The notes below the pieces were generated by a model, which did no database searches, was not told the origin of the DNA, and saw only the letters and a program-made list of their open reading frames with translations. Position numbers and translations under genes: made by a program. Below, in pieces: positions 1-5,822 of a stretch of 5,822 nucleotides of DNA. The DNA lies in contig JAJXTQ010000141.1 of NCBI GenBank assembly GCA_021783685.1, forward strand, positions 1-5,822, read 5' to 3'. The DNA is from Pseudomonadota bacterium (GTDB taxonomy: Bacteria; Pseudomonadota; Gammaproteobacteria; UBA5335). The stretch's first letter is position 1, and each line of letters opens with the position of its first letter.

Positions 1-151
1 GGTACGGCTCCAACGCCGTTAGGTTGCCGATCCAGGCTCCGCTGAAACCGAGTCCAACCAGAACCAGCGGCCCCAGGCAGCAGGTGGAAGCAAGGATGGC
101 GGCCAGCCCGCCGGCGAAGAGGGCACTGTGCCCGTTTTGTGGTTCAGACAT
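1..151 (-). CDS. merT: MerT mercuric ion transport protein, N-terminal 50 residues (cut by window edge)
   Basis: MerT is an inner-membrane protein that takes Hg(II) from periplasmic MerP and passes it to cytoplasmic mercuric reductase MerA. Reading the minus strand from the ATG at 151-149 gives a 50-residue N-terminus starting MSEPQNGHSALFAGG. It contains the vicinal pair Cys24-Cys25 (in STCCLGP) inside the first transmembrane segment, the expected Hg-binding pair of MerT. The gene runs off the left edge; the full protein is normally about 116 residues. An AGGAC ribosome-binding site (158-162 on the plus strand) lies 6 nt before the start. Transcription comes from the MerR-controlled promoter at 187-217, divergent from merR. 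The N-terminus matches Tn21/Tn501 MerT closely as I recall those sequences. Confidence 0.93.
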   Translation of the reverse strand, partial: MSEPQNGHSALFAGGLAAILASTCCLGPLVLVGLGFSGAWIGNLTALEPY

Positions 152-186
152 GTGTTTGTCCTATCGAAAATAGAAGGAATAGCGTA

Positions 187-217
187 ACCTTACTTCCGTA
201 GTTATGTACGGAGTCAA
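187..217 (-). promoter_or_regulatory. MerR-controlled mer promoter and operator (merOP)
   Basis: On the minus strand a -35 box TTGACT (217-212) and a -10 box TAAGGT (192-187) are separated by 19 bp. This over-long spacer is the hallmark of MerR-regulated promoters, where Hg-bound MerR untwists the DNA so RNA polymerase can use the promoter. Inside the spacer is a dyad with perfect 6-bp arms, TCCGTA (195-200) and TACGGA (207-212), around the 6-bp centre GTTATG. The site lies between divergent merT and merR and ends 5 bp before the merR start, so MerR bound here would also repress its own gene. The boxes and dyad are read directly; the mechanism is known from Tn21/Tn501. Confidence 0.92.
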
Positions 218-222
218 GCGAT

Positions 223-657
223 ATGCAAACTATTTTTGAGAATCTGACCATTGGCGCTTTTGCCAAGGCGGCCGGGGTCAATGTGGAGACCATCCGGTTC
301 TATCAGCGCAAGGGCTTGTTGCCCGAGCCGGACAAGCCCTATGGCAGCATTCGCCGCTATGGCGCAGAGGATGTGAGGCGAGTGCGATTCGTGAAGTCGG
401 CCCAGCGGCTGGGCTTCAGCCTCGACGAGATTGCCGAGCTGTTGCGGCTCGACGATGGCACCCACTGCGAAGAAGCCAGCAGTCTGGCCGAGCACAAGCT
501 CAAGGACGTGCGCGAGAAGATGGCCGACCTGGCGCGTATGGAAACGGTGCTGTCTGAACTCGTGTGCGCCTGCCACTCGCGACAGGGGAATGTTTCCTGC
601 CCGCTGATCGCGTCGCTACAGAGCGGAGCAAGCTTGGCGGGGTCGGAAATGCCTTAA
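223..657 (+). CDS. merR: MerR, Hg(II)-responsive transcriptional regulator
   Basis: This 144-residue protein is a full-length mercury-sensing repressor/activator of the mer operon. The N-terminal winged helix-turn-helix includes [20 protein letters not shown] (residues 8-27) and GSIRRYG (41-47). A long dimerisation helix follows (about 81-118). The three Hg-binding cysteines are present: Cys82 in THCEEA, Cys117 in CACH, and Cys126 in VSCPL. Sequence and length agree with Tn21/Tn501 MerR. The ATG at 223 is preceded at 9 nt by GGAG (210-213), which lies within the operator. The gene is divergent from merT. Its stop TAA (655-657) lies inside the transposon terminal repeat, as in related elements, so the last residues are encoded right up to the transposon end. 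Confidence 0.97.
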   Translation: MQTIFENLTIGAFAKAAGVNVETIRFYQRKGLLPEPDKPYGSIRRYGAEDVRRVRFVKSAQRLGFSLDEIAELLRLDDGTHCEEASSLAEHKLKDVREKMADLARMETVLSELVCACHSRQGNVSCPLIASLQSGASLAGSEMP

Positions 658-690
658 CGTGCTTTATTTTCCGTTTTCTGAGACGACCCC
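653..690 (-). repeat. 38-bp terminal inverted repeat of the Tn21-family transposon (mer side)
   Basis: Read on the minus strand the repeat starts GGGGTCGTCTCAGAAAACGG at base 690 and ends GCACGTTAAG at 653, 38 bp in all. This is the length and sequence of Tn21-type ends. Compared with the Tn21/TnAs3 repeat as I remember it, only one base near the inner end differs (GTTAAG here against GCTAAG). It is the transposase-binding end and the element boundary. The first base outside the element is 691. The repeat also encodes the merR stop codon and the GTG at 659. The partner repeat is outside the window. Confidence 0.93.
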
Positions 691-1612
691 CTTTACGCCG
701 CCCTACTTCCTGCCGCCCCAGCGCATCGACCAGGCCGAGATGGACGCACGCATGGATTCGGGCGCCGATACGTTTGCACTGGACATCCCGCCGGACTTCC
801 AGCGCGACGTGCTGGCCGGCCGACAGCCGACGATCCAGCTCAACGTCGACGCCACCCGCATGTCGCAGGCGTTCATCGGCGCGGGCCACATCCAGGCGAT
901 CGTCCTGGGCGAGGTCGAGCGCTACGCCCGCCGCCACAAGATGCCGAGCGCACCGGCGCCGGTCACGCTCGCGCTGCGCATGCGCTTCAACCCGGAACTC
1001 AATCCGGTGTGGTTCGGCGCGGTGATGGAGCTGATCGGCCAGATCACGCTGATCTCGATCATTCTTTCCGGTGCCGCGCTGATCCGCGAACGCGAACACG
1101 GCACCGTCGAACACCTGCTGGTGATGCCGGTGACGCCGATCGAGATCATGGTGAGCAAGATGTGGTCGAGCGCGCTGGTCGTGCTGGCCGCCTCCGCGGT
1201 GTCGCTGACCGGCGTCGTCGAAGCGGTACTCCATGTTCCGATCCACGGCTCGGTGCCGCTTTTCCTCGCCGGCACCGCACTGCAGCTCTTCGCCACCACC
1301 GCCCTCGGCATCTACCTCGCCACCGTGGCGCGGTCGATGCCGCAGTTCAGCCTGCTGCTGATGCTCGTCCTGCTGCCGCTGATGGTCCTTTCGGGCGGCC
1401 TCACGCCCCGCGAGAGCATGCCCGCCGCCATCCGCTACCTCATGCTGGCAGCGCCCAACACCCACTTCGTCCTGCTTGCCCAGGCCATCCTCTACCGCGG
1501 CGCCGGCCTCGACGTCGTCTGGCCGCAGTTCCTTGCGCTCGCCCTGATCGGCATCGTGCTCTTCAGCCTGTCGCTCGCCCGGTTCCGCAAGACGCTCGCG
1601 GCGATGGCGTAG
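659..1612 (+). pseudogene. yhhJ: YhhJ-type ABC-2 transporter permease, 5' end removed by the transposon insertion
   Basis: The open frame encodes 317 residues, of which only those from base 691 onward (about 306) belong to the host gene; the first 10 or 11 come from the transposon repeat. The body matches an ABC-2 membrane permease of the E. coli YhhJ type: FALDIPPDFQRDVLAGRQP (39-57), VDATRMSQAF, IREREHGTVEHLLVMP (142-157), SGGLTPRESMP (245-255), THFVLLAQAILYRGAG (268-283) and the terminal RFRKTLAAMA. Hydrophobic segments lie near 121-141, 171-191, 200-222, 228-247 and 288-306. YhhJ is about 374 residues, so roughly 69 are missing, including the first membrane helix and the start of the periplasmic domain. 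Such permeases work with an ABC ATPase (RbbA/YhiH type) and a HlyD-like adaptor, which should be encoded upstream of the transposon. A GTG at 659 could start a shortened product, but a working permease is unlikely. Confidence 0.88.
691..695. other. Predicted 5-bp target-site duplication copy (CTTTA)
   Basis: Tn3-superfamily elements duplicate 5 bp on insertion. The 5 bases directly outside the terminal repeat are CTTTA, so the same 5 bases should flank the other end of the transposon. Only one copy is in the window, so the duplication itself is inferred. Confidence 0.5.
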
Positions 1613-1669
1613 CGGCGGCACCGGTCAGGGCGGAGTCCGGTCATTTCCCGCCCGGCGTCCGGTCAAGTC

Positions 1670-1687
1670 GTCATGGCGCGACATGAC
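1670..1687. promoter_or_regulatory. Small perfect dyad, possible operator upstream of the efflux operon
   Basis: GTCATG (1670-1675) and CATGAC (1682-1687) form a perfect 6-bp inverted repeat around the 6-bp centre GCGCGA. The site lies in the 214-bp gap between the permease remnant and the efflux operon, where a repressor of the pump could bind. No convincing -35/-10 pair was found next to it, and a dyad of this size can occur by chance. Confidence 0.25.
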
Positions 1688-1774
1688 CTCTCGGCGATGG
1701 AGAAATGCAAGCAAAAGTCATCCCGATTGGGTAGCATCGCGCCCGGCTCCGTGGATGGTGGAGCGTCGTCCCTG

Positions 1775-1806
1775 GCACCCGATTTCCCCCGGGTGCGGTT
1801 TTCTTT
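1775..1806 (+). terminator. Probable rho-independent terminator after the permease gene
   Basis: A perfect 7-bp GC-rich stem, GCACCCG (1775-1781) with CGGGTGC (1790-1796), closes an 8-nt loop. It is followed by GG and the T-rich tail TTTTCTTT (1799-1806). It sits 163 bp after the permease stop codon and only 20 bp before the outer-membrane factor start. It could end transcription from the permease operon (and read-through from the transposon), or act as an attenuator in the leader of the efflux operon. The tail is not a pure T-run, so strength is uncertain. Confidence 0.6.
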
Positions 1807-1826
1807 CGCAAAAAGCCCGCCGATTC

Positions 1827-3428
1827 ATGCTGTCCGAGCACTCCCGCCCCCGCCGTTGCCGCCGGCGACCGTTCCCGCATGTCGCGGCGGGCGCATTGCT
1901 CTCGTTCGCGGCGCTCTCGCTCATCTTGGCAGGCTGCACGCTGGGCCCGGACTTCCATCGGCCTGCGGCGGTCGTCGGCGGCAACTACACCGATATGCCG
2001 CTGCCGGCGAAGATCGGCGCGACCGGCCCGGCCGCCGGGCGGCAACGCCTGCGACCCGGCAATGACCTCGTCGGCGACTGGTGGATCCTCTTCCGGTCCG
2101 ACCCGCTCGACCGCCTGGTCGCGGAGGCGCTTCGCGACAGCCCGAGCATGGCCGCGGCATCGGCGGCGCTCCGCGAGGCGCAGAAGACCTACGCCGCCAA
2201 TCGGGCAAGCCAGCTTCTGCCATCCGTGGGCAGCACGTTCAGCGGCCAACGCTCCCGGATTTCCGGTGCCGAGTTCGGACTTCCGTTCGGCGGCATCGAT
2301 TACACCCTGTTCAATGCCCAGGTGAATGTGTCCTACAACTTCGACCTCTTTGGCGGCGTGCGCCGTCAGCTCGAAGCCCTGCAGGCGCAAGTCGACTTCG
2401 AGCAGGACCAACTGCGCGCCGCCCGCCTGACGCTGGCCGGCAACGTCGTGACCTCGGTGATCCGTGCCGTGCAGCTGCGCGACCAGATCGCCGCACAGCG
2501 GGCGGTGGCGGCCATGCAACAGGACGGTCTCGCGATCGTCGCGCGCCGATTCGACATCGGCGCGGTCTCGCAGGCCGACGTGCTGGCGCAGCAGACCGCT
2601 CTGGCGCAGACGCAGGCCGGGATTGCCGGCCTGGAAAAACAGCGGGCGCAAATGCTGCATCTGCTTGCCGTCTACCTGGGCAAGTCGCCGTCCGAGGCGG
2701 ACCTGCGGGACCTCGATACGGTGCGGCTCACGCTGCCGCAAGACCTGCCGGTGAGCGTGGGCAGCGATCTCGTGCGCCAGCGTCCGGATATCCTCGCGTC
2801 CGAGGCGCTGCTGCACGCGGCGAGCGCGCAGGTCGGGGTTGCGACCGCGAACCTCTATCCGCAGCTGTCCCTGGGCGCGAATTTCGGCAGCGTCGCCACC
2901 ACGGCCGGGTCGATGTTCACCGCCAACTCGGCGATCTGGGGGCTCAACGCCGGGCTGGCGCAGCCCCTGTTCCACGGCGGCGCCCTGGACGCGCGCGACG
3001 CCGCCATCGCGGCATTCGACCAGGCTGCCGCCGCCTACCGCCAGACGGTTCTTGCCGCCTTCGCCAATGTATCCGACGCCCTGCGCGCCCTGCAATTCGA
3101 CGCCGAGGCGGCGCAGGCGCAATCGCGGGCGTATGAGCAGGCGCGCGCCTCGCAGGGACTGATCTCGGCGCAATACCGGGATGGCGGAGCGAGCTACCTC
3201 AACCTGCTGGCCGCCCAACAGCAGGTTCGGCAAACTTCCGTGGCCCTGGCGCAAGCCCAGGCGGACCGATTGGCCGATACCGCGGCGCTGTTCCAGGCGG
3301 TGGGGGGCGGCTGGTGGAATGCCGGCGGCCGGCATGCAGCGCCTTTGGCGACGCGTGGAGCGCCGTCGGTGGCGCGCGGTGCAGCAAATGGCGCCCATGC
3401 CCCGGCGCAAAAGGACCCGACTCGATGA
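1827..3428 (+). CDS. RND efflux outer-membrane factor lipoprotein (NodT/OprM family)
   Basis: This TolC-like outer-membrane channel is the exit duct of the tripartite pump encoded with the next two genes. From the ATG at 1827 it is 533 residues. A basic N-region (RPRRCRRRP) is followed by a hydrophobic core and the lipobox LAGC, with lipidated Cys37, so it should be a lipoprotein. Two outer-membrane efflux repeats follow: LVGDWWILFRSDPLDRLV and VSYNFDLFGGVRRQ (168-181) in the first, and VGSDLVRQRPDILASEALLH (RPDI at 319-322) with NLYPQLSLGANFG in the second. LFQAVGGGWW near residue 490 is the usual family end. A further 36-residue Ala/Arg/Gly-rich tail of no recognised function makes it longer than the usual 460-500 residues. 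An in-frame ATG at 1683 is rejected: it would put 48 residues before the signal peptide and translate through the terminator hairpin. No strong ribosome-binding site is visible at 1827. The stop overlaps the next gene's start. Confidence 0.92.
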   Translation: MLSEHSRPRRCRRRPFPHVAAGALLSFAALSLILAGCTLGPDFHRPAAVVGGNYTDMPLPAKIGATGPAAGRQRLRPGNDLVGDWWILFRSDPLDRLVAEALRDSPSMAAASAALREAQKTYAANRASQLLPSVGSTFSGQRSRISGAEFGLPFGGIDYTLFNAQVNVSYNFDLFGGVRRQLEALQAQVDFEQDQLRAARLTLAGNVVTSVIRAVQLRDQIAAQRAVAAMQQDGLAIVARRFDIGAVSQADVLAQQTALAQTQAGIAGLEKQRAQMLHLLAVYLGKSPSEADLRDLDTVRLTLPQDLPVSVGSDLVRQRPDILASEALLHAASAQVGVATANLYPQLSLGANFGSVATTAGSMFTANSAIWGLNAGLAQPLFHGGALDARDAAIAAFDQAAAAYRQTVLAAFANVSDALRALQFDAEAAQAQSRAYEQARASQGLISAQYRDGGASYLNLLAAQQQVRQTSVALAQAQADRLADTAALFQAVGGGWWNAGGRHAAPLATRGAPSVARGAANGAHAPAQKDPTR

Positions 3429-4621
3429 GTGACCGAAACGACCCTCACCCCGTGACACCGGATTCCACGAATTCCGGCGCGCCGGCAACGCCGGCCCGCC
3501 GCCACCCCGGCCTTCTGCGGCGCACGCTATTCATGATGCTGGGCGCGCTGCTGCTGATCGGGGCCATCGTTCTCGTCAAGGTGATGCTCGTCCGCAAGAT
3601 GATGGCCTCGTTCCATCCGCCGGCACCGCCCGTCGTCACCACGATGGCGGTGCATGCGGAGTCCTGGCGCGACCGCATCCATACCATCGGCAGCGTGCGC
3701 GCGTGGCGCGGCGCCGACCTCGGCCCGGAACTCGCCGGCGTGGTCCGGCATGTCCGCTTCCGCTCGGGGCAGGACGTCAAGGCCGGGGCGGTGCTGGTCG
3801 AACTGAACGTCGACGACGAGCGCGCGCAACTGCGCTCCCTCGAGGCGGCGGCGGCGCTGGCCCGGACCACCCTGCGGCGCGATCGCGCCCAATGGACCGC
3901 CCGTGCGGTTAGCCGGGCGGTGATCGATGCCGACGAGGCCGACCTCCGGAGCAAGACGGCGCTGGTCGATCAGCAGCGCGCGCTGATCGAGAAGAAGATC
4001 ATCCGTGCGCCCTTCTCCGGTCGCCTCGGAATCACGACCGTCAACCCGGGGCAGTACCTCAACCCCGGCGACAAGGTGGTCAGTCTGGAGGCGATCGACC
4101 GGGTATTCGTCGATTTCACGGTCCCGCAGCGGGAGGTCGCGCAGGTCTCGAAGCGGGCCGAAGTGCAGATCTCGGTCGATGCCTGGCCGTCGCGGACGTT
4201 TCATGGCCGGATCACGGCCGTCGGCTCGACCCTGGATGCCGCCACGCGCAACCTGCAGGTCGAGGCCACCCTGCCCAACCGCGACCATGCGCTTGCGCCG
4301 GGCATGTTCGCCACGGTGCGGATGGGGGTCGGAGCACCATATCGCGTCATCGTCGCGCCGCAGACCGCCGTGTCGTTCAATCCCTACGGCGCGACGGTGT
4401 TCGTCGCCGAACCCGAGAAAAATGCCCATACGTTCACCGCGCGCCGGGTGTTCGTGACCACCGGTGCAACCCGCGGCGACCAGGTCGCGATCCTGCAAGG
4501 CTTGAAGGAAGGTGACGTGGTCGTCACGAGCGGCCAGATCAAGCTCAAGAACGGCGCGCCCATGCAGGTGGACAACAAGGTCCTGCCCTTGAACGACGCC
4601 AACCCGACGCCGCAAGAGTGA
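3425..4621 (+). CDS. RND efflux periplasmic adaptor (membrane-fusion protein, HlyD/AcrA family)
   Basis: This 398-residue adaptor links the inner-membrane RND pump to the outer-membrane channel. After a polar 30-residue cytoplasmic start comes one membrane anchor (about 35-56, MMLGALLLIGAIVLVKVML). There is no lipobox, so it is anchored by this helix. The lipoyl/biotinyl-like half-motif GPELAGVVRHVRFRSGQDVK (100-119) precedes a short alpha-helical hairpin (about 130-190). The second lipoyl half includes IIRAPFSGRLG (192-202) and NPGQYLNPGDKVVSL. The beta-barrel includes FVDFTVPQ, and LAPGMFATVRM (290-300) is highly typical of the family. The membrane-proximal domain ends in LKEGDVVVTSGQIKLKNGAP. 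The start ATG overlaps the upstream TGA (ATGA) and has AAGGA (3411-3415) 9 nt before it, inside the previous gene. The stop TGA shares its last base with the next ATG. It resembles MexH/MexV-type adaptors; the pump's substrate cannot be read from the sequence. Confidence 0.94.
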   Translation: MSDRNDPHPVTPDSTNSGAPATPARRHPGLLRRTLFMMLGALLLIGAIVLVKVMLVRKMMASFHPPAPPVVTTMAVHAESWRDRIHTIGSVRAWRGADLGPELAGVVRHVRFRSGQDVKAGAVLVELNVDDERAQLRSLEAAAALARTTLRRDRAQWTARAVSRAVIDADEADLRSKTALVDQQRALIEKKIIRAPFSGRLGITTVNPGQYLNPGDKVVSLEAIDRVFVDFTVPQREVAQVSKRAEVQISVDAWPSRTFHGRITAVGSTLDAATRNLQVEATLPNRDHALAPGMFATVRMGVGAPYRVIVAPQTAVSFNPYGATVFVAEPEKNAHTFTARRVFVTTGATRGDQVAILQGLKEGDVVVTSGQIKLKNGAPMQVDNKVLPLNDANPTPQE

Positions 4622-5822
4622 TGAAGATCACCGATATTTTCATCCGCCGCCCGGTGCTGGCGGCCGTCGTCAGCCTGCTGATCCTCGTGCTGGGGCTGCG
4701 CGCCTTGGCCGGCCTGCCGGTTCGGCAATACCCGTATACCCAGAACGCCGTCGTCACGATCACCACCAACTACTACGGCGCGGACGCCGAGACCGTTGCC
4801 GGCTTCATCACGCAGCCGATGGAGGCGGCGATCGCCCAGGCGCAGGGCATCGACTACATGTCGTCCAACAGCATGACCGGACAGTCGGTGATCGTCGCGA
4901 CCCTGCGCTTGAACTATGACGCGAACCGCGCCCTGACCGAGATCAACACCCAGATCGCCTCGGTGCGCAACCAGCTCCCGCCCGCCGCGCAGCAGCCCGT
5001 CCTCACGGTCGACGTCGGGCAGACCACCGACGCGATGTACATGGGCTTCTACAGCGACGTCCTGGCGCGCAACGCCGTCACCGACTATCTGCTGCGCGTG
5101 GTGCAGCCGAAGCTCGATGCTGTCCCCGGGGTGCAGACCGCAGAAATCCTCGGCGCCCGCCAGTTCGCCCTGCGGGCCTGGCTCGATGCCAACCGCCTTG
5201 CCGCCCACGGGTTGACCGCCTCGGACGTGGTCAATGCGCTGGCGGCGAACAACTATCTTGCGACCCTGGGGGCCAGCAAGGGGCAGATGGTCACGGTCGA
5301 CCTGCGCGCCGGCACCGACCTGCACAGTCTCGCGGAGTTCCGCCGCATGGTGATCAAGCAGGCCAACGGCGCGCTGGTGCGCCTGGGCGACGTGGCGACC
5401 GTATCGCTGGGCGCCGAAGACTACAACAGCAACGTCGCGTTCAGCGGCCGCGATGCCGTGTTCATCGGCATCAAGGTTGCGCCCGAAGCCAACCTGCTCG
5501 ACGTGGCGCGGGACGTGCGCAAGGCCTTCGGGCCCATTGTGGAGCAGTTCCCTACGGGACTCACCGGCAAGATCGTCTACGACACCACCGAGTTCGTGAA
5601 CACCTCGATCCACGAGGTCGTCAAGACCCTGGTCGAGGCCCTGCTGATCGTCACCGCCGTCATCTTCGTGTTTCTCGCCAGCGTGCGCGCGGTGGTGATT
5701 CCGGTGGTGGCGATCCCCCTCTCGCTGATCGGCACGTTCTTCGCGATGCTGCTGTTCGGCTACACGGTGAATCTGCTCACCCTGCTCGCGCTGGTGCTGG
5801 CGATCGGCCTGGTGGTCGACGA
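4621..5822 (+). CDS. RND multidrug efflux transporter (AcrB/MexB, HAE1 family), N-terminal part, cut by window edge
   Basis: This is the proton-driven inner-membrane pump of the operon. The ATG at 4621 overlaps the previous stop (TGATG), and the frame stays open to the window end, giving 400 complete codons of a protein normally about 1,030-1,050 residues long. It starts MKITDIFIRRPVLAAVVSLL, the conserved RND N-terminus with the first membrane helix (about 10-29). The large periplasmic porter region follows, with typical PVRQYP, TQPMEAAIAQAQGIDYMSS and LNYDANRALTEINTQIASV. Membrane helices return near 337-355, 361-381 and 387-400. The last complete codon is the first Asp of the proton-relay motif GLVVDD (AcrB Asp407 equivalent); the second Asp codon is cut. 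The VDD motif and porter sequence place it with drug or organic-substrate exporters rather than heavy-metal CzcA pumps. It resembles MexI/MexW-like pumps, but that finer assignment is a weak inference. Confidence 0.95.
   Translation, partial: MKITDIFIRRPVLAAVVSLLILVLGLRALAGLPVRQYPYTQNAVVTITTNYYGADAETVAGFITQPMEAAIAQAQGIDYMSSNSMTGQSVIVATLRLNYDANRALTEINTQIASVRNQLPPAAQQPVLTVDVGQTTDAMYMGFYSDVLARNAVTDYLLRVVQPKLDAVPGVQTAEILGARQFALRAWLDANRLAAHGLTASDVVNALAANNYLATLGASKGQMVTVDLRAGTDLHSLAEFRRMVIKQANGALVRLGDVATVSLGAEDYNSNVAFSGRDAVFIGIKVAPEANLLDVARDVRKAFGPIVEQFPTGLTGKIVYDTTEFVNTSIHEVVKTLVEALLIVTAVIFVFLASVRAVVIPVVAIPLSLIGTFFAMLLFGYTVNLLTLLALVLAIGLVVD

Larger units (their letters stand above)
1..690. mobile_element. 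Terminal part of a Tn21-family mercury-resistance transposon (mer end)
   Basis: This segment carries the 5' end of merT, the divergent mer regulatory region, merR, and a 38-bp inverted repeat whose outer end (GGGG on the minus strand) is at base 690. The arrangement of merR directly against the terminal repeat, transcribed towards it, is the standard layout at the mer end of Tn21/Tn501-like elements. Base composition is less GC-rich than in the efflux genes to the right, consistent with transfer. The rest of the mer operon, the transposase/resolvase genes and the second inverted repeat would lie left of base 1 and cannot be seen. Whether the element is complete or mobile is unknown. Confidence 0.9.

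Noticed and set aside
500..1621. Long minus-strand open frame (373 codons) opposite merR and the permease remnant
   Set aside because: It crosses the transposon boundary, has a low-complexity Arg/His/Asp-rich product, and lies opposite two well-supported coding regions.
1735..1806. Possible tRNA-like structure around the hairpin at 1775-1796
   Set aside because: There is no T-loop consensus, acceptor stem or CCA end. The stem followed by a T-rich tail fits a terminator better.
1683..1826. Upstream ATG at 1683 as the start of the outer-membrane factor
   Set aside because: It would add 48 residues ahead of a normal lipoprotein signal peptide, and it reads through the terminator hairpin. The ATG at 1827 gives a proper signal sequence and lipobox.
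1671..3488. Long minus-strand open frame (605 codons) opposite the outer-membrane factor
   Set aside because: It is a shadow frame caused by high GC at third positions. The product is Arg/Gly-rich with no recognisable domain, and the plus-strand protein is a clear family member.
1..5822. CRISPR array, rRNA or tRNA genes, or a novel defence system
   Set aside because: No regularly spaced repeats or RNA gene motifs were seen. All sizeable coding regions fall into known families (mer, ABC-2 permease, RND efflux).

Overview
The window is a junction between a mercury-resistance transposon and a GC-rich proteobacterial chromosome or large replicon. Left of base 690 lies one end of a Tn21-family (Tn3 superfamily) mer transposon: the start of merT on the minus strand, the MerR-controlled divergent mer operator-promoter, complete merR on the plus strand, and a 38-bp terminal inverted repeat at 653-690. 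Right of base 690 is host DNA with visibly higher GC and a different codon style. The genus cannot be fixed from the sequence. The gene families and composition suit a beta- or gammaproteobacterium.

The transposon has inserted into a gene for a YhhJ-type ABC-2 membrane permease. Only the part from about residue 70 onward remains here. The 5' part, the rest of the mer operon, the transposase genes and the other inverted repeat should lie beyond the left edge. The inverted repeat supplies the merR stop codon (TAA, 655-657) and, one base later, a GTG that opens a frame through the junction into the permease remnant.

After the permease remnant comes a 214-bp intergenic stretch with a small dyad (1670-1687) and a probable intrinsic terminator (1775-1806). 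A three-gene RND multidrug-efflux operon follows, all on the plus strand: an outer-membrane factor lipoprotein (NodT/OprM type, 1827-3428), a membrane-fusion protein (HlyD/AcrA type, 3425-4621) and the inner-membrane RND pump (AcrB/MexB type, from 4621, cut by the window edge). Start and stop codons overlap at both junctions (ATGA, then TGATG), which indicates translational coupling. Together the products should form one tripartite pump spanning the envelope. The gene order, outer-membrane factor first, is less common than MFP-RND-OMF.

I see no undescribed system, no RNA genes and no CRISPR array. The notable points are the exact transposon boundary, the gene it breaks, the reading frame created across the inverted repeat, and the unclear promoter of the efflux operon.
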